Part shown: positions 44,837 through 53,797 of the stretch, piece by piece
Layout of the letters: every line of letters starts with the position of its first letter
Numbering within the stretch: position 1 is the first letter of the stretch
NCBI GenBank assembly: GCA_029227815.1
Contig: CP118523.1
Location: 496,001-560,000, forward strand
Length of the DNA stretch: 64,000 nt
Reading direction: 5' to 3'
Source of the DNA: Clostridiaceae bacterium M8S5
GTDB taxonomy: Bacteria > Bacillota > Clostridia > Tissierellales > MCWD3
Program-made: the position numbers and the translations under genes
Notes under the pieces: model-generated
What the model was told of the DNA's origin: nothing
The model's input: the letters and a program-made list of their open reading frames with translations, nothing else
The model's database searches: none

Positions 44837-45056
44837 TAACCTAAATAGTTCATAGAAAATCAATACTATCCAGCATCCTTCTAATTACAATGCTTTCATC
44901 AATTTTTCACGTACGCTTTTAAAATCGCAGAAATATTGTAATTTAGAAAACTACAGTTTATTAATCAACATTCCATGAATAATTCAAGTTTAACATTATT
45001 TATAATATAATAAAGTTAGGATATTTTTATAAACACTATGTAGAAAGGAAGATTAT

Positions 45057-45377
45057 ATGAAAATTTTAGCTGTTACTGCATGTCCAACAGGTATTGCTCA
45101 TACATATATGGCGGCAGAAGCATTGGAAAAAGAAGCAAAGGCAAAAGGACACGAAATAAAGGTAGAGACTCAAGGGTCAATAGGAGTTGAAAACGAGATT
45201 ACAAAAGAAGATTTAAAAGGAGTTGACGTGGTTATTCTGACTAAAGATATGGCAATAAAGGGAAAGGAACGATTTAAAGGTCTCCCAGTTATCAATGTGT
45301 GTATTGGAGATGTTATAAAGAAGACAGGACCTTTGTTAGATAAGATTGTTCAGCATTTGAATAATAAAAAGGAATAA
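45057..45377 (+). CDS. PTS fructose-type EIIB component
   Basis: This is a 106-residue IIB of the fructose family. The phosphorylated Cys9 is in the typical P-loop AVTACPTGIAHTYMAAEALE. KVETQGSIGVENEIT and DVVILTKDMAIKGKERF follow. It transfers phosphate from IIA to the sugar at IIC. GAAAGGAAG precedes the ATG. It is 300 bases from the IIC gene and 72 before the regulator. Confidence 0.95.
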   Translation: MKILAVTACPTGIAHTYMAAEALEKEAKAKGHEIKVETQGSIGVENEITKEDLKGVDVVILTKDMAIKGKERFKGLPVINVCIGDVIKKTGPLLDKIVQHLNNKKE

Positions 45378-45449
45378 GAATTTAAGACATATGGTTAAAT
45401 TGAATTGCCTATATAGCTTAGATAATTCGTTATACAGAGGAGGATTAAT

Positions 45450-47423
45450 GTGGAGAGAATAAAGAAGATAGCAAAAATCTTATTAGAATCAAAATATCCA
45501 GTCACAATTAATAACATAGCCTCGGTATTAAAAGTATCTAATAAAACTGTTCGCAATGATTTAAAAAAACTTCAGGATTTTATTGAAAAAGAAGGTTTAA
45601 TATTAATCAAAAAAACAGGTGTAGGAACTACATTAGAAGGAAGAGAAGAAAATAAAGCCCAATTATTAAAAAGACTTAAAGATGTTAATTATGTCCAGCC
45701 TTATTCACCAGAAGGAAGACAAAATTATATACTACAAAGATGCTTTATGGATAGTAAAAGTATTTTAGTCAAAGAATTAGCGAATGAACTATATGTATGT
45801 ACAGCTACAATAAATAATGATTTAAAAGAACTAGAAAGTTGGTTAAAAAAATATGATTTGAAATTTCGCAAGAAAAGAAATAATGGAATTGAGATAATAG
45901 GAAAAGAAAAAAATTATAGAAAAGCAATCTCAAATATTATTTCTAAAAACAAAGAAGTTGAAGAACTCCAAGAATTGTTGTACTCAACATATAAAAGTAG
46001 AATAGATCATAAATCAATGATTAAAATTAAATCCTTACTTGATATAGATTATAAACGGCTTGAAGAGATATTAAATTGGGTAGAAAAAAAGCTAAAATTC
46101 AAATTTTCTCAGGAAGCGTACATCAGTCTTATCATTCATATAGTCATATCAATAAGGCGCATAAAAGATGGAAAAGATATTTTGTTATCAGACACTATAC
46201 TAGAAAGCATAAAACATACAAAAGAATTTAAATGCGCTTACGATATGAGCCAAAAGATGCAACAATTTTTAGAGGTACTGATACCAGAGTCTGAAATAGG
46301 ATATATTACACTGCATTTATTGGGAAGTAAAATTTATCATGATGATTTAGGAGAGTTAAATTTATATTTTGATAAAGCTCAGGAAACAGATACAGCTGTG
46401 ATAATAGCGAAAGATATTGTTAGAGTTACAAGCAATGTCTTGGATATAAATTTATCCAAAGACCAAGCTTTCATAAACGGTCTTATACTACATTTAAGAC
46501 CTACAATTAATAGATTAAAATATGGCCTAACTTTAAATAATCCTATATTGGAAGATATAAAGATTAACTATCCTGATGTATTTGGAGTTGCTTGGATGAC
46601 AAGTAGAGTATTTGAAAAATATTTAGATAAAAAAATACCAGAATCTGAGATAGGTTATATAGCTCTTCACATTGGAGCTGCTGTAGAAAGAAATAGATGT
46701 CAAATTAAGACACTGATAATTTGTCATAGTGGTATAGGAACATCACAATTGCTGTCAGCTAGAATAAAAAGATGCTTTAAAGAGCTAGATATTCTAGGGA
46801 TAACAGCTTCAACAGAAATTACTAAAGATATGATAACTAGAGCAGACTTGATTATATCTACAGTACCACTGCATATAGATACACCAGTGTTAGTTATTAG
46901 TCCTATATTCACACAATCGGATGTAAAAAAAGTAGAATTTTTTATTAATAAAATCAACAAAAAAATATCTAGTAAAGGAACAGAAGAAGAGAATATGGCT
47001 AAAGAAATTTTCTACAGAAGCAAAAAAATATATAACCGTAAGCAACTCATACATGATATGTGTGAGTTTTTGAAAGTAAAACAATATATTAAGAATGGTT
47101 TTGAAGAAACTGTTTTATCTAGAGAAGCTTTAATATCAACAGAAGTTGGAAATCTAATCGCGATTCCTCATGGTGATCAGAAAGAAGTAAAAAAATCTTG
47201 TATTGCACTTACCGTTTTAAAACATCCAATAATATGGGATAGTCAAACTGTGGAGTTCGTTTTTATGTTATGCATAGCAGAAAAAGATTTATCAAAGACT
47301 AAAACTTTTATAAAAAACCTATATAAAAACATGGATAATATAGAATTTGCTAACATGCTAAGGAAAGGTAGAAAAAACATTAAAGAAGTGAATCTATTAT
47401 TAAATGAGTTAATCAATAATTAA
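45450..47423 (+). CDS. PRD-containing transcriptional activator (MtlR/BglG type) with EIIB- and EIIA-like domains
   Basis: This is a 657-residue sugar-responsive activator. An N-terminal helix-turn-helix (VTINNIASVLKVSNKTVRND) is followed by a second HTH (VKELANELYVCTATINNDLK). Two PRD domains come next, with ISLIIHIVISIRRI, PESEIGYITLHLLG and PESEIGYIALHIGA. Then an EIIB-gat-like P-loop (IICHSGIGTSQLLSARI) and a C-terminal EIIA domain with IAIPHGDQK. Phosphorylation of PRD His residues and of the EII-like domains by HPr and the PTS sets activity. The GTG at 45450 follows GAGGAGG; the ATG two bases upstream runs into a stop. It probably activates the PTS genes, perhaps at 42932. Confidence 0.93.
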   Translation: MERIKKIAKILLESKYPVTINNIASVLKVSNKTVRNDLKKLQDFIEKEGLILIKKTGVGTTLEGREENKAQLLKRLKDVNYVQPYSPEGRQNYILQRCFMDSKSILVKELANELYVCTATINNDLKELESWLKKYDLKFRKKRNNGIEIIGKEKNYRKAISNIISKNKEVEELQELLYSTYKSRIDHKSMIKIKSLLDIDYKRLEEILNWVEKKLKFKFSQEAYISLIIHIVISIRRIKDGKDILLSDTILESIKHTKEFKCAYDMSQKMQQFLEVLIPESEIGYITLHLLGSKIYHDDLGELNLYFDKAQETDTAVIIAKDIVRVTSNVLDINLSKDQAFINGLILHLRPTINRLKYGLTLNNPILEDIKINYPDVFGVAWMTSRVFEKYLDKKIPESEIGYIALHIGAAVERNRCQIKTLIICHSGIGTSQLLSARIKRCFKELDILGITASTEITKDMITRADLIISTVPLHIDTPVLVISPIFTQSDVKKVEFFINKINKKISSKGTEEENMAKEIFYRSKKIYNRKQLIHDMCEFLKVKQYIKNGFEETVLSREALISTEVGNLIAIPHGDQKEVKKSCIALTVLKHPIIWDSQTVEFVFMLCIAEKDLSKTKTFIKNLYKNMDNIEFANMLRKGRKNIKEVNLLLNELINN

Positions 47424-47438
47424 ACAGGAGGATAGATA

Positions 47439-48413
47439 ATGTATCCATTAAAGTTCGAACATATATATGTAAAAAAGGTTTGGGGTGGAAGGCGTTTTTC
47501 TTTTTTTAGAAAAGATTTACCAGACGGTGATATAGGTGAAAGCTGGGAACTATCTTGTAGGAAAGATGTAACAAGTATAGTTTCTAATGGCAAATATAAG
47601 GGTGAAAATTTAAAAGAATTAATATTAAGAGAAAGTGATAAAATCATTGGAAGCAGAATATCAACAGATAGATTTCCTGTACTGATAAAACTGCTGGATG
47701 CTAAAAATAAACTATCACTGCAAGTACACCCAAATGACTCATACGCATTAAAAGAAGAGTGTGATTTAGGAAAAAATGAAGTGTGGGTTGTATTAGAAGC
47801 TACAGAAGATGCATATATCGTAGCAGGTACGCAAAATTGCACACCTGAAATTTTTAAACAAGCATTAGAAAGTGGAGAAATAGAGCAGTACCTCAACCAT
47901 ATAAAAGTACGAAAAGGAGATGTGTATTTTATTAAAAGTGGTCTTATACATAGTATGGAAGGAGCTTTAGTAGCTGAGATACAGCAAAACAGTGATGTTA
48001 CATATAGAGTATACGATTATAATAGAGATAGAGAGGTCCATAAAAGAAAAGCTATGGACGTAATTGATTTCGATCTTCAAGGTAGAAGAGCAGTTGGTCT
48101 TAAAGTTCAAGAAGAAGGATATGATAAGACGTATTATTGCTACAATAAACATTTTTCTTTAGAAGAGTATAATGTAAAAAGAAGTTTTAGTGAAAAGAGT
48201 AATCCAGAAAGGTTTTATATATTTATGTGCATAGAAGGTGATGGAGAAATAATATTTGGAGACGGATTAGAAAAAATCACTAAAGGAGATACTGTTTTAA
48301 TACCCGCAAGTTTGGGTGAGTATACTGTAAAAGGAGAATGCAAGTTATTGAAGTCGTATGTTCCAGATATACCTATGCTAGAAAAGGAGATACTTAGTAT
48401 AACAAAATATTAA
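47439..48413 (+). CDS. manA: Mannose-6-phosphate isomerase, class I (short type)
   Basis: This 324-residue phosphomannose isomerase interconverts mannose-6-phosphate and fructose-6-phosphate. The zinc site and motif LSLQVHPNDSYA are present, then GKNEVWVVLEA, the second part GDVYFIKSGLIHSMEG, and IQQNSDVTYRVYDYNR. Length equals that of the Bacillus-type ManA/YvyI/GmuF enzymes. AGGAGG precedes the ATG, 16 bases after the regulator stop. It would feed mannose-6-phosphate delivered by the PTS into glycolysis, which favours mannose as the PTS substrate. Confidence 0.95.
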   Translation: MYPLKFEHIYVKKVWGGRRFSFFRKDLPDGDIGESWELSCRKDVTSIVSNGKYKGENLKELILRESDKIIGSRISTDRFPVLIKLLDAKNKLSLQVHPNDSYALKEECDLGKNEVWVVLEATEDAYIVAGTQNCTPEIFKQALESGEIEQYLNHIKVRKGDVYFIKSGLIHSMEGALVAEIQQNSDVTYRVYDYNRDREVHKRKAMDVIDFDLQGRRAVGLKVQEEGYDKTYYCYNKHFSLEEYNVKRSFSEKSNPERFYIFMCIEGDGEIIFGDGLEKITKGDTVLIPASLGEYTVKGECKLLKSYVPDIPMLEKEILSITKY

Positions 48414-48515
48414 TTAAGAACGAATAAATTAACTTCTTAGGCAATATTTTAAAAATTCAAAATATTTACATAAAATATAGGTGTCATTTTTGTATGAAAA
48501 TTAATAATATAGTAT

Positions 48516-48549
48516 TAACACAATATTTGTGTTTGCAAATATTGTGTTA
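48516..48549 (+). terminator. Strong hairpin after manA
   Basis: TAACACAATATTTG (48516-48529) pairs perfectly with CAAATATTGTGTTA (48536-48549), a 14-bp stem with a 6-nt loop. Only a short T-rich stretch follows. It lies about 100 bases after manA and before the DUF3795 gene. Confidence 0.7.
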
Positions 48550-48577
48550 ATATTTTATATAAGTCGGAAGTGATATT

Positions 48578-48892
48578 GTGAAAGAGTATAACGGAGCTAT
48601 ACCGCCATGTTGTGCGTTTTGTGGCAAATGTCCTTGTTACAATAAGAAAAATGATCCGTGTCTAGGAGCAGCGAGCTATTGTAAAGGTAGCGGATGTAAG
48701 GTGTATAGATGTTCCAAAAAGAGAGGATTAAACTATTGTTTTGAATGTGATTTTTACCCGTGCAATATGTTCAATAAGTATTCAAAGCGTTGGAGAAAAT
48801 ATGGTCAAGACATAATGAAAAATCAAGAAGAAATCAAAGAAAAAGGTGCAGAGAAGTGGCTAAAAGAAAAAAATAAAGAATGTAGATCATAA
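48578..48892 (+). CDS. DUF3795-type cysteine-rich protein
   Basis: This 104-residue protein has twelve cysteines. The arrangement CCAFCGKCPCYN, then SYCKGSGCKVYRCSKKRG, LNYCFECDFYPC and a C-terminal helix ending KEKGAEKWLKEKN is that of DUF3795 proteins, which are frequent in anaerobes. Metal binding is likely; function is unknown. The start is GTG at 48578 after CGGAAGTG. It stands alone between the manA terminator and a repeat element. Confidence 0.88.
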   Translation: MKEYNGAIPPCCAFCGKCPCYNKKNDPCLGAASYCKGSGCKVYRCSKKRGLNYCFECDFYPCNMFNKYSKRWRKYGQDIMKNQEEIKEKGAEKWLKEKNKECRS

Positions 48893-48948
48893 AATAACTA
48901 TATTGAGTATTTAGATAAAATATTGATAGTTAGTGAGAAATATTTTAA

Positions 48949-49151
48949 GGCTATGCCCTTATGAAAGCATAGCTCAGACTGTAGATAAAAGCCCAATTTC
49001 TTCGTTGTTGTTAAAATTTCCGTTGCTCACTTACCTCTAAGTAAGCTCTGCTACTCAATTTTAACACGCCTTGAACTTGAACTCTTACTACAGTCTGCTA
49101 TCTTGATGACTTTGTCATCAACCTAGGCTATGCTTAAAAGCATAGCTTTTT
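48949..49151 (+). repeat. CAGACTGTAG/CTACAGTCTG element, copy 1 (most complete)
   Basis: Inner ends are CAGACTGTAG (48975) and CTACAGTCTG (49088), a perfect 10-bp inverted repeat around 103 bases. Outside, a GGCTATGC/GCATAGC hairpin occurs on both sides (48949-48974 and 49126-49146), the right one followed by TTTTT as in a terminator. TTGATGACTTTGTCATCAA lies between the right end and that hairpin. No coding frame is evident, so it resembles a MITE-like element. Confidence 0.85.
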
Positions 49152-49260
49152 GCTCTGGAAATTAGACAACAAGTTATCTTTGTTACTAATAAAAATATGA
49201 AGTGCATTGACTATAAAATCAGTCTAATATATTTGAGAACATAAGAAAGGATGTTATAGT

Positions 49261-50145
49261 ATGAGAAAAACATTAGCAGTAGTTTTAAGTATTTTAATCG
49301 TTATAGAATGGAGTTGTGTTTTTTTTGTAGATGGAGTTATTTCAGTAGCTAGTTGGTGGTTTATTATGGGAAGTAGCTTTGTGGGGGCTTTATTATTTGT
49401 AATAATTGCTGGCAAAACAATATGTAGACTAGTAAAGCGTAAAGGTATTAAAATAGGAACTATAGCTTTACTATTAGTAACTTTAATTATGAGTTACCCA
49501 ATATGTTGGTTTTTTGGTATAGGTCAAATTGCATATCCAGCAGATATAAAAACTACGAAACCTATAGCAGTAATACGTTTGCCATTAAATGAAACAGCTT
49601 CAGTAGGATGGGGTGGAGATAGCTTAGAGACAAATTATCCACATGTGGTTGCTCCAATGGAAAGATGGGCATATGATTTGTTGATAAAACCATATGATGT
49701 TGGATCAAACAAGCTGAGTGATTATGGAATATACGGTGCTGATGTAGTATGTCCGAGCAATGGATATGTAGTAGATGCTTATGATTTAGAAGAGGATATT
49801 CTTCCAAATACCGAAGATAATAAAACAATGATGGGTAATTACATATATATAAAGATAGCAGATACAGGAACTTATTTAGTTCTGGCACATCTTAAGAAAG
49901 ACTCTGTATTAGTTAAAAAAGGGCAATATGTTAAAGAGGGGCAAATAATAGCAAAAGTAGGCAACTCAGGTTCTAGTAGTGAACCGCATTTGCATATTCA
50001 TCATCAACGTCAAAATCCAAAAACAACATGTATTTTTTTTACAGAAGGATTACCTCTTTATATCAAAGAGTTTTCTACAAGGTCAATGCCACAGGGAGGA
50101 ACTATACGTGATAAAATCTCGCCAGTAAAGACTTCAAATTATTAA
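49261..50145 (+). CDS. M23-family (LytM) metallopeptidase with N-terminal membrane segments
   Basis: This 294-residue protein has three hydrophobic segments in the first 90 residues (LAVVLSILIVIEWSCVFFV, WWFIMGSSFVGALLFVIIAG, IGTIALLLVTLIMSYPICWF). The C-terminal peptidase domain follows. The zinc ligands are expected in MERWAYDLL (Asp, with His/Arg variation) and in the strong HxH motif SEPHLHIHHQ. The beta-hairpin stretch VCPSNGYVVDAYD, then HLKKDSVLVKKGQYVKEGQ and GNSGSSSEPHLH, is typical of LytM/M23. It may cleave cell-wall peptides. The usual HxxxD first motif reads ERWAYD, so the first zinc ligand is unusual. Confidence 0.88.
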   Translation: MRKTLAVVLSILIVIEWSCVFFVDGVISVASWWFIMGSSFVGALLFVIIAGKTICRLVKRKGIKIGTIALLLVTLIMSYPICWFFGIGQIAYPADIKTTKPIAVIRLPLNETASVGWGGDSLETNYPHVVAPMERWAYDLLIKPYDVGSNKLSDYGIYGADVVCPSNGYVVDAYDLEEDILPNTEDNKTMMGNYIYIKIADTGTYLVLAHLKKDSVLVKKGQYVKEGQIIAKVGNSGSSSEPHLHIHHQRQNPKTTCIFFTEGLPLYIKEFSTRSMPQGGTIRDKISPVKTSNY

Positions 50146-50153
50146 ACAAATAA

Positions 50154-50828
50154 CTATCTATCAATAACGATATTTTTCTTTTTAGCAATATACTTAGGTA
50201 TTAAAGAGATCAAAAATAATATAATTCCAGCTATCAAGAATTTAAGAGCAGTATTCATTGATATGCCGTTGGCAATGATGTCTCCAGACATATAGGAGTA
50301 AATGAGTGCACCAGGAGCCATGCATATCAGTGATACTGTGACATATATTTTTAGGCTTATACTAGTTAGTCCATATGCATAGTTTTGAAGTGAAAATGGG
50401 AATATAGGGACTAAACGAGTAAGTATTAAAAAGCTTACTCCGTTGCTAGTTATACCTTTATCAATACGTCTATATATCTTATTATCACCTAACTTTTCTT
50501 TTACCATATCAAAAGCAATGTATTTTGCTATTACAAATGAAGTTGTAGCTCCAAGAGTTGCACCTATCAATGATAAAATTCCACCAACAATAGGTCCAAA
50601 AACTGCACCTGCAACTATAGTTAGCACTGACGCAGGCAACATGAATATACAAGTAATAATATAAATTAGTATAAAAGCAATATAGCTATATATACCAAAG
50701 GATTTGATGAAGTTTTGCATTTTTTCTATATCCTGCAATCTATCTAAAATACCATAATTCCATGCGATTACAAATGCTATAATTAGTATAATCAATGATA
50801 ACATAAGTTTTAAAGTACTTTTTTTCAT
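50154..50828 (-). CDS. TVP38/TMEM64 (VTT domain) membrane protein
   Basis: This 224-residue integral membrane protein has the VTT/SNARE-associated domain. The core is LPASVLTIVAGAVFGPIVGG, then LSLIGATLGATTSFVIAKYI, followed by LTRLVPIFPFSLQNYAYGLT. About five or six hydrophobic segments. Related DedA/TVP38 proteins are implicated in lipid scrambling and undecaprenyl-phosphate recycling. I start at the ATG at 50828 with GGGGG upstream; the frame is open to 50846. It is last of a three-gene minus-strand operon after the CDP-alcohol phosphatidyltransferase, which supports a phospholipid-related role. Confidence 0.9.
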   Translation of the reverse strand: MKKSTLKLMLSLIILIIAFVIAWNYGILDRLQDIEKMQNFIKSFGIYSYIAFILIYIITCIFMLPASVLTIVAGAVFGPIVGGILSLIGATLGATTSFVIAKYIAFDMVKEKLGDNKIYRRIDKGITSNGVSFLILTRLVPIFPFSLQNYAYGLTSISLKIYVTVSLICMAPGALIYSYMSGDIIANGISMNTALKFLIAGIILFLISLIPKYIAKKKNIVIDR

Positions 50829-50845
50829 TTTTATCCCCCAATCCA

Positions 50846-51436
50846 TTAACTTAGTATTTTCTTTGCTTCAATAATTCTTTGAAGTGCAGTAAATAGAACA
50901 AATACAGTAAAAATATAAGCTATCTCATTTATATAGCTTCTAAGAAAAATCATAAGAGTAAACATGATGAAACCTTCAGTTCTTTCAGCAAGTCCAGCTT
51001 GATAATAAAAAGATTTCTTACTCTGTTTATCAGATAGAGTACCTACTGTTAGGAATATTGTCATTGATAGAAGTATTGATATAGTAAGTAATAAAAATGG
51101 AAATACATTACTAATTTTAGATGCTAGACCTAATATTACTGAAGCTTCAACTATCCTATCAAAAACTATATCTATTAATGTACCCCAAGGAGAGGATGTT
51201 TTACTAATCCTTGCCATAGCACCATCCACCGCATCACATAAACCTGACACCCAAAGAAAAATACAACCAAGCAGTAATCTGTCAAAGTATATAAATATGC
51301 CAGATGCCATACCTATAATCAATGCAATTATGGTAATATGGTTAGGTTTAAACCTTAGTCGTAAAAAGATACATGCAAATTTATTTAGTAAAGGGTCTAC
51401 AAATCTTCTTCCGTGCGTATCTAACATATCAATCAT
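50846..51436 (-). CDS. CDP-alcohol phosphatidyltransferase family protein
   Basis: This 196-residue membrane enzyme contains the complete family motif DG-x2-AR-x8-G-x3-D-x3-D as CDAVDGAMARISKTSSPWG followed by TLIDIVFDR. About six hydrophobic helices fit PgsA/Pis-type enzymes that transfer a phosphatidyl group from CDP-diacylglycerol to an alcohol acceptor. The acceptor cannot be read. It overlaps the upstream CCG-domain gene by eight bases and ends about 18 bases before the TVP38 start, so the three are coexpressed. Confidence 0.92.
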   Translation of the reverse strand: MIDMLDTHGRRFVDPLLNKFACIFLRLRFKPNHITIIALIIGMASGIFIYFDRLLLGCIFLWVSGLCDAVDGAMARISKTSSPWGTLIDIVFDRIVEASVILGLASKISNVFPFLLLTISILLSMTIFLTVGTLSDKQSKKSFYYQAGLAERTEGFIMFTLMIFLRSYINEIAYIFTVFVLFTALQRIIEAKKILS

Positions 51437-52265
51437 CCTTTAATTTTACTACTATTTTTTTGAATTTATATCTATTAAACCATTTATCTAAAGAAGACAA
51501 ATCGTTGCAATTATCTACCATATCTGTTAATATTAAATCAAGTAAATGATACGTTTTTATAGTTGTATCTTGGAGGACGTTTGCACATTCTTGGCAATAC
51601 GTTATACATAAATTACATGCAAGTGTATCCAATCTTTTTTGCCTAATTTTAGAGAATAATAAAGGATTGAAGAGTTTTTGCATGTTTATAGCTCCACAGC
51701 AAGATGTACTCTGCCTGCTAGTTTTACTTTCTATTATACTTAGCCCTAGCTGACTACATATGTTTCTAATAGTAGTATGTAGCTTGTGATTATTTTTAGT
51801 AGGGCACGGGTCGTGTATTGTAAAAACTTTATTTGATTCAAGAAACTTGTCTTTAATTGGAACTCCCGCACTGCAAAATATATCCCATATTGTTATGATT
51901 TTGGTGTCTAAAAAATTACTTAAATAATTATAACAATTCGGACAAGCGGTTATTATAGTATTAGCATTATTTATACCTTTGATAACTTCATCTTGATATT
52001 TAGTTATTATTTTAGCGTTTTTGGTAGACTGAGCTGGCTTCCCACAGCACATAGCTATCATTTCAATATCATTATATATATCTTTTAGGTAATCATAAGC
52101 TTTTACAACCAAAGAAGGATTGTTATCAACCAAACTGCAACCTGGAAAAAAGACTATTTTTGATTTATCTGATGCACGGGTTGTCAAAAGCTTTGTAAAA
52201 CTTAGTTTTTGATGCGTTTTAACTTTGAGCAAACCACTATTACATAGTTTATCTAATGAAATCAT
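51429..52265 (-). CDS. (Fe-S)-binding protein with two CCG domains (heterodisulfide-reductase-like)
   Basis: This 278-residue protein has two cysteine-rich CCG modules like those of HdrB and glycolate/lactate oxidase subunits. The first is FFPGCSL, MIAMCCGKPAQ, ITACPNCYNYL. The second is TIHDPCPTK, STSCCGAINM, and CNLCITYCQEC. Each could bind a cluster or metal. No ferredoxin domain or membrane segment is present. The ATG at 52265 follows CAGGAGCG. It is first in the minus-strand operon with the phosphatidyltransferase and TVP38 genes and divergent from the rhodanese lipoprotein gene. A redox role linked to sulfur is possible but unproven. Confidence 0.87.
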   Translation of the reverse strand: MISLDKLCNSGLLKVKTHQKLSFTKLLTTRASDKSKIVFFPGCSLVDNNPSLVVKAYDYLKDIYNDIEMIAMCCGKPAQSTKNAKIITKYQDEVIKGINNANTIITACPNCYNYLSNFLDTKIITIWDIFCSAGVPIKDKFLESNKVFTIHDPCPTKNNHKLHTTIRNICSQLGLSIIESKTSRQSTSCCGAINMQKLFNPLLFSKIRQKRLDTLACNLCITYCQECANVLQDTTIKTYHLLDLILTDMVDNCNDLSSLDKWFNRYKFKKIVVKLKDD

Positions 52266-52432
52266 AATACGCTCCTGTTTGAAATTTATCTCTATTATAA
52301 CAGTTTTTATAAAGATTATGTATTAAAAAAACTAATAACTATAAGTAAACTATTAAAAAATACAATAAAACTGTTTATTACATTTACTATGATGGTATAC
52401 TTTAAAAGATTATTAAAAGGGAGGAAATTACC

Positions 52433-53797
52433 GTGAGAAAAATAACAATAATATTTATAGCACTTATTCTTATAATTAGTGGGTGTACGAATGAGAAAAA
52501 AGAAATGGATACAGTAGAAAAATTTAATACAATTAAAACGAACGAAGTAGTTAAGGCTTTAAGTGACAACGAATGGATTATAGTGGATACTAGATTAAAT
52601 GATGCATACAACGGATGGAAGCTAGATGGAGTTAGTAGAGGTGGGAGAATAAAAGGAGCAATAGATTTTTCTGCTAATTGGTTAAAGGTTGAAGCAGAAG
52701 ATACAGTGCTAGCTGAGACTTTAGAAATAAAAGGAATAACTAAAGCCAAAAACGTAATACTCTATGATGCTAATGGTAAAGACGCGAAAGAAGTTTATAA
52801 GTATTTAAAAAATAAAGGTTTTGATAAATTATATATATATGATATAAAAGAATGGGCAGATGATGAAAAGTTAGCTTTAGAGAAGTATGAAAATTATGAG
52901 TTGATAGTTCCTGCTGTAGTTGTAAAAGAAATAATTGATGGTAAAAAACCAGAGACGTTTGAGGATGCAGAAAATATAAAGATAGTCGAAGCAAGCTGGG
53001 GAGAGGAAAAAACTTCATATGCAAAAGGGCATATACCAACCTCATTTCATATTAACACAGATATAATAGAACCGCCTACAAAAGAGAAACCAATTATGTG
53101 GATGCTTGCAAGTGATGATGAATTAAAGAAATTTGCATTGAATTACGGGTTTACAAAGGATGATACTGTAATATTAACCTCAGAGGAGCCACTTGCTTCG
53201 TATAGAGTTGCAACAGTACTCAAATATATTGGAGTTAAAGATGTAAGAGTACTAAATGGGGGAACACTTTCGTGGACACTCGCAGGTTATGAGCTTGAGA
53301 AAACTAGTAACAAGCCAGCACCTGTAACTGATTTTGGCAGAGCTATACCAGGAAATCCAGATGTAATAGATACAATGGATGAGGTAAAAATAGGTCTAAA
53401 ATCTAAAAATAGATTTATATTAGTAGATAATCGTACATGGAAAGAGCATATAGGAGAAATATCAGGATATTCTTATCACGACAAAAAGGGAAGGATACCA
53501 GGTAGTGTGTATGGACATGCAGGTAAAGAGAACTCGTATAGTATGGAATACTTTAGAAATGTCGATAAAACTATGAGAAATGGAAGTGAGTTTACTAAGT
53601 TATGGCAAGAGCAAGGTATAGATCTGAAAAAACATTTATCTTTCATGTGTGGTAGTGGATGGAGAGCATCGGAAATTTATACTTATGCTAATGTTTATGG
53701 ACTAAAAGATACAGCTGTTTACAGTGATGGTTGGATTGGTTGGAGTAACGTTTCTGAAAATCCTGTAGAAATGGGAAATCCAAACAATGAAGACTAA
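52433..53797 (+). CDS. Triple-rhodanese lipoprotein
   Basis: This 454-residue protein has a lipoprotein signal (IFIALILIISGC, lipidated Cys at about residue 19). Three rhodanese-like domains follow. Domain 1 (about 30-145) has WIIVDTRLNDAYNGW but NVILYDANGKDA at the active-site loop, without Cys. Domain 2 (about 160-290) has IVEASWGEEKTSYAKGHIP and TVILTSEEPLASYRVA, again without Cys. Domain 3 (about 310-445) has FILVDNRTWKEH and LSFMCGSGWRASE with a Cys, the only candidate sulfurtransferase site. It is extracytoplasmic. GTG 52433 follows GGGAGG. The stop overlaps the next gene by 11 bases. Confidence 0.9.
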   Translation: MRKITIIFIALILIISGCTNEKKEMDTVEKFNTIKTNEVVKALSDNEWIIVDTRLNDAYNGWKLDGVSRGGRIKGAIDFSANWLKVEAEDTVLAETLEIKGITKAKNVILYDANGKDAKEVYKYLKNKGFDKLYIYDIKEWADDEKLALEKYENYELIVPAVVVKEIIDGKKPETFEDAENIKIVEASWGEEKTSYAKGHIPTSFHINTDIIEPPTKEKPIMWMLASDDELKKFALNYGFTKDDTVILTSEEPLASYRVATVLKYIGVKDVRVLNGGTLSWTLAGYELEKTSNKPAPVTDFGRAIPGNPDVIDTMDEVKIGLKSKNRFILVDNRTWKEHIGEISGYSYHDKKGRIPGSVYGHAGKENSYSMEYFRNVDKTMRNGSEFTKLWQEQGIDLKKHLSFMCGSGWRASEIYTYANVYGLKDTAVYSDGWIGWSNVSENPVEMGNPNNED

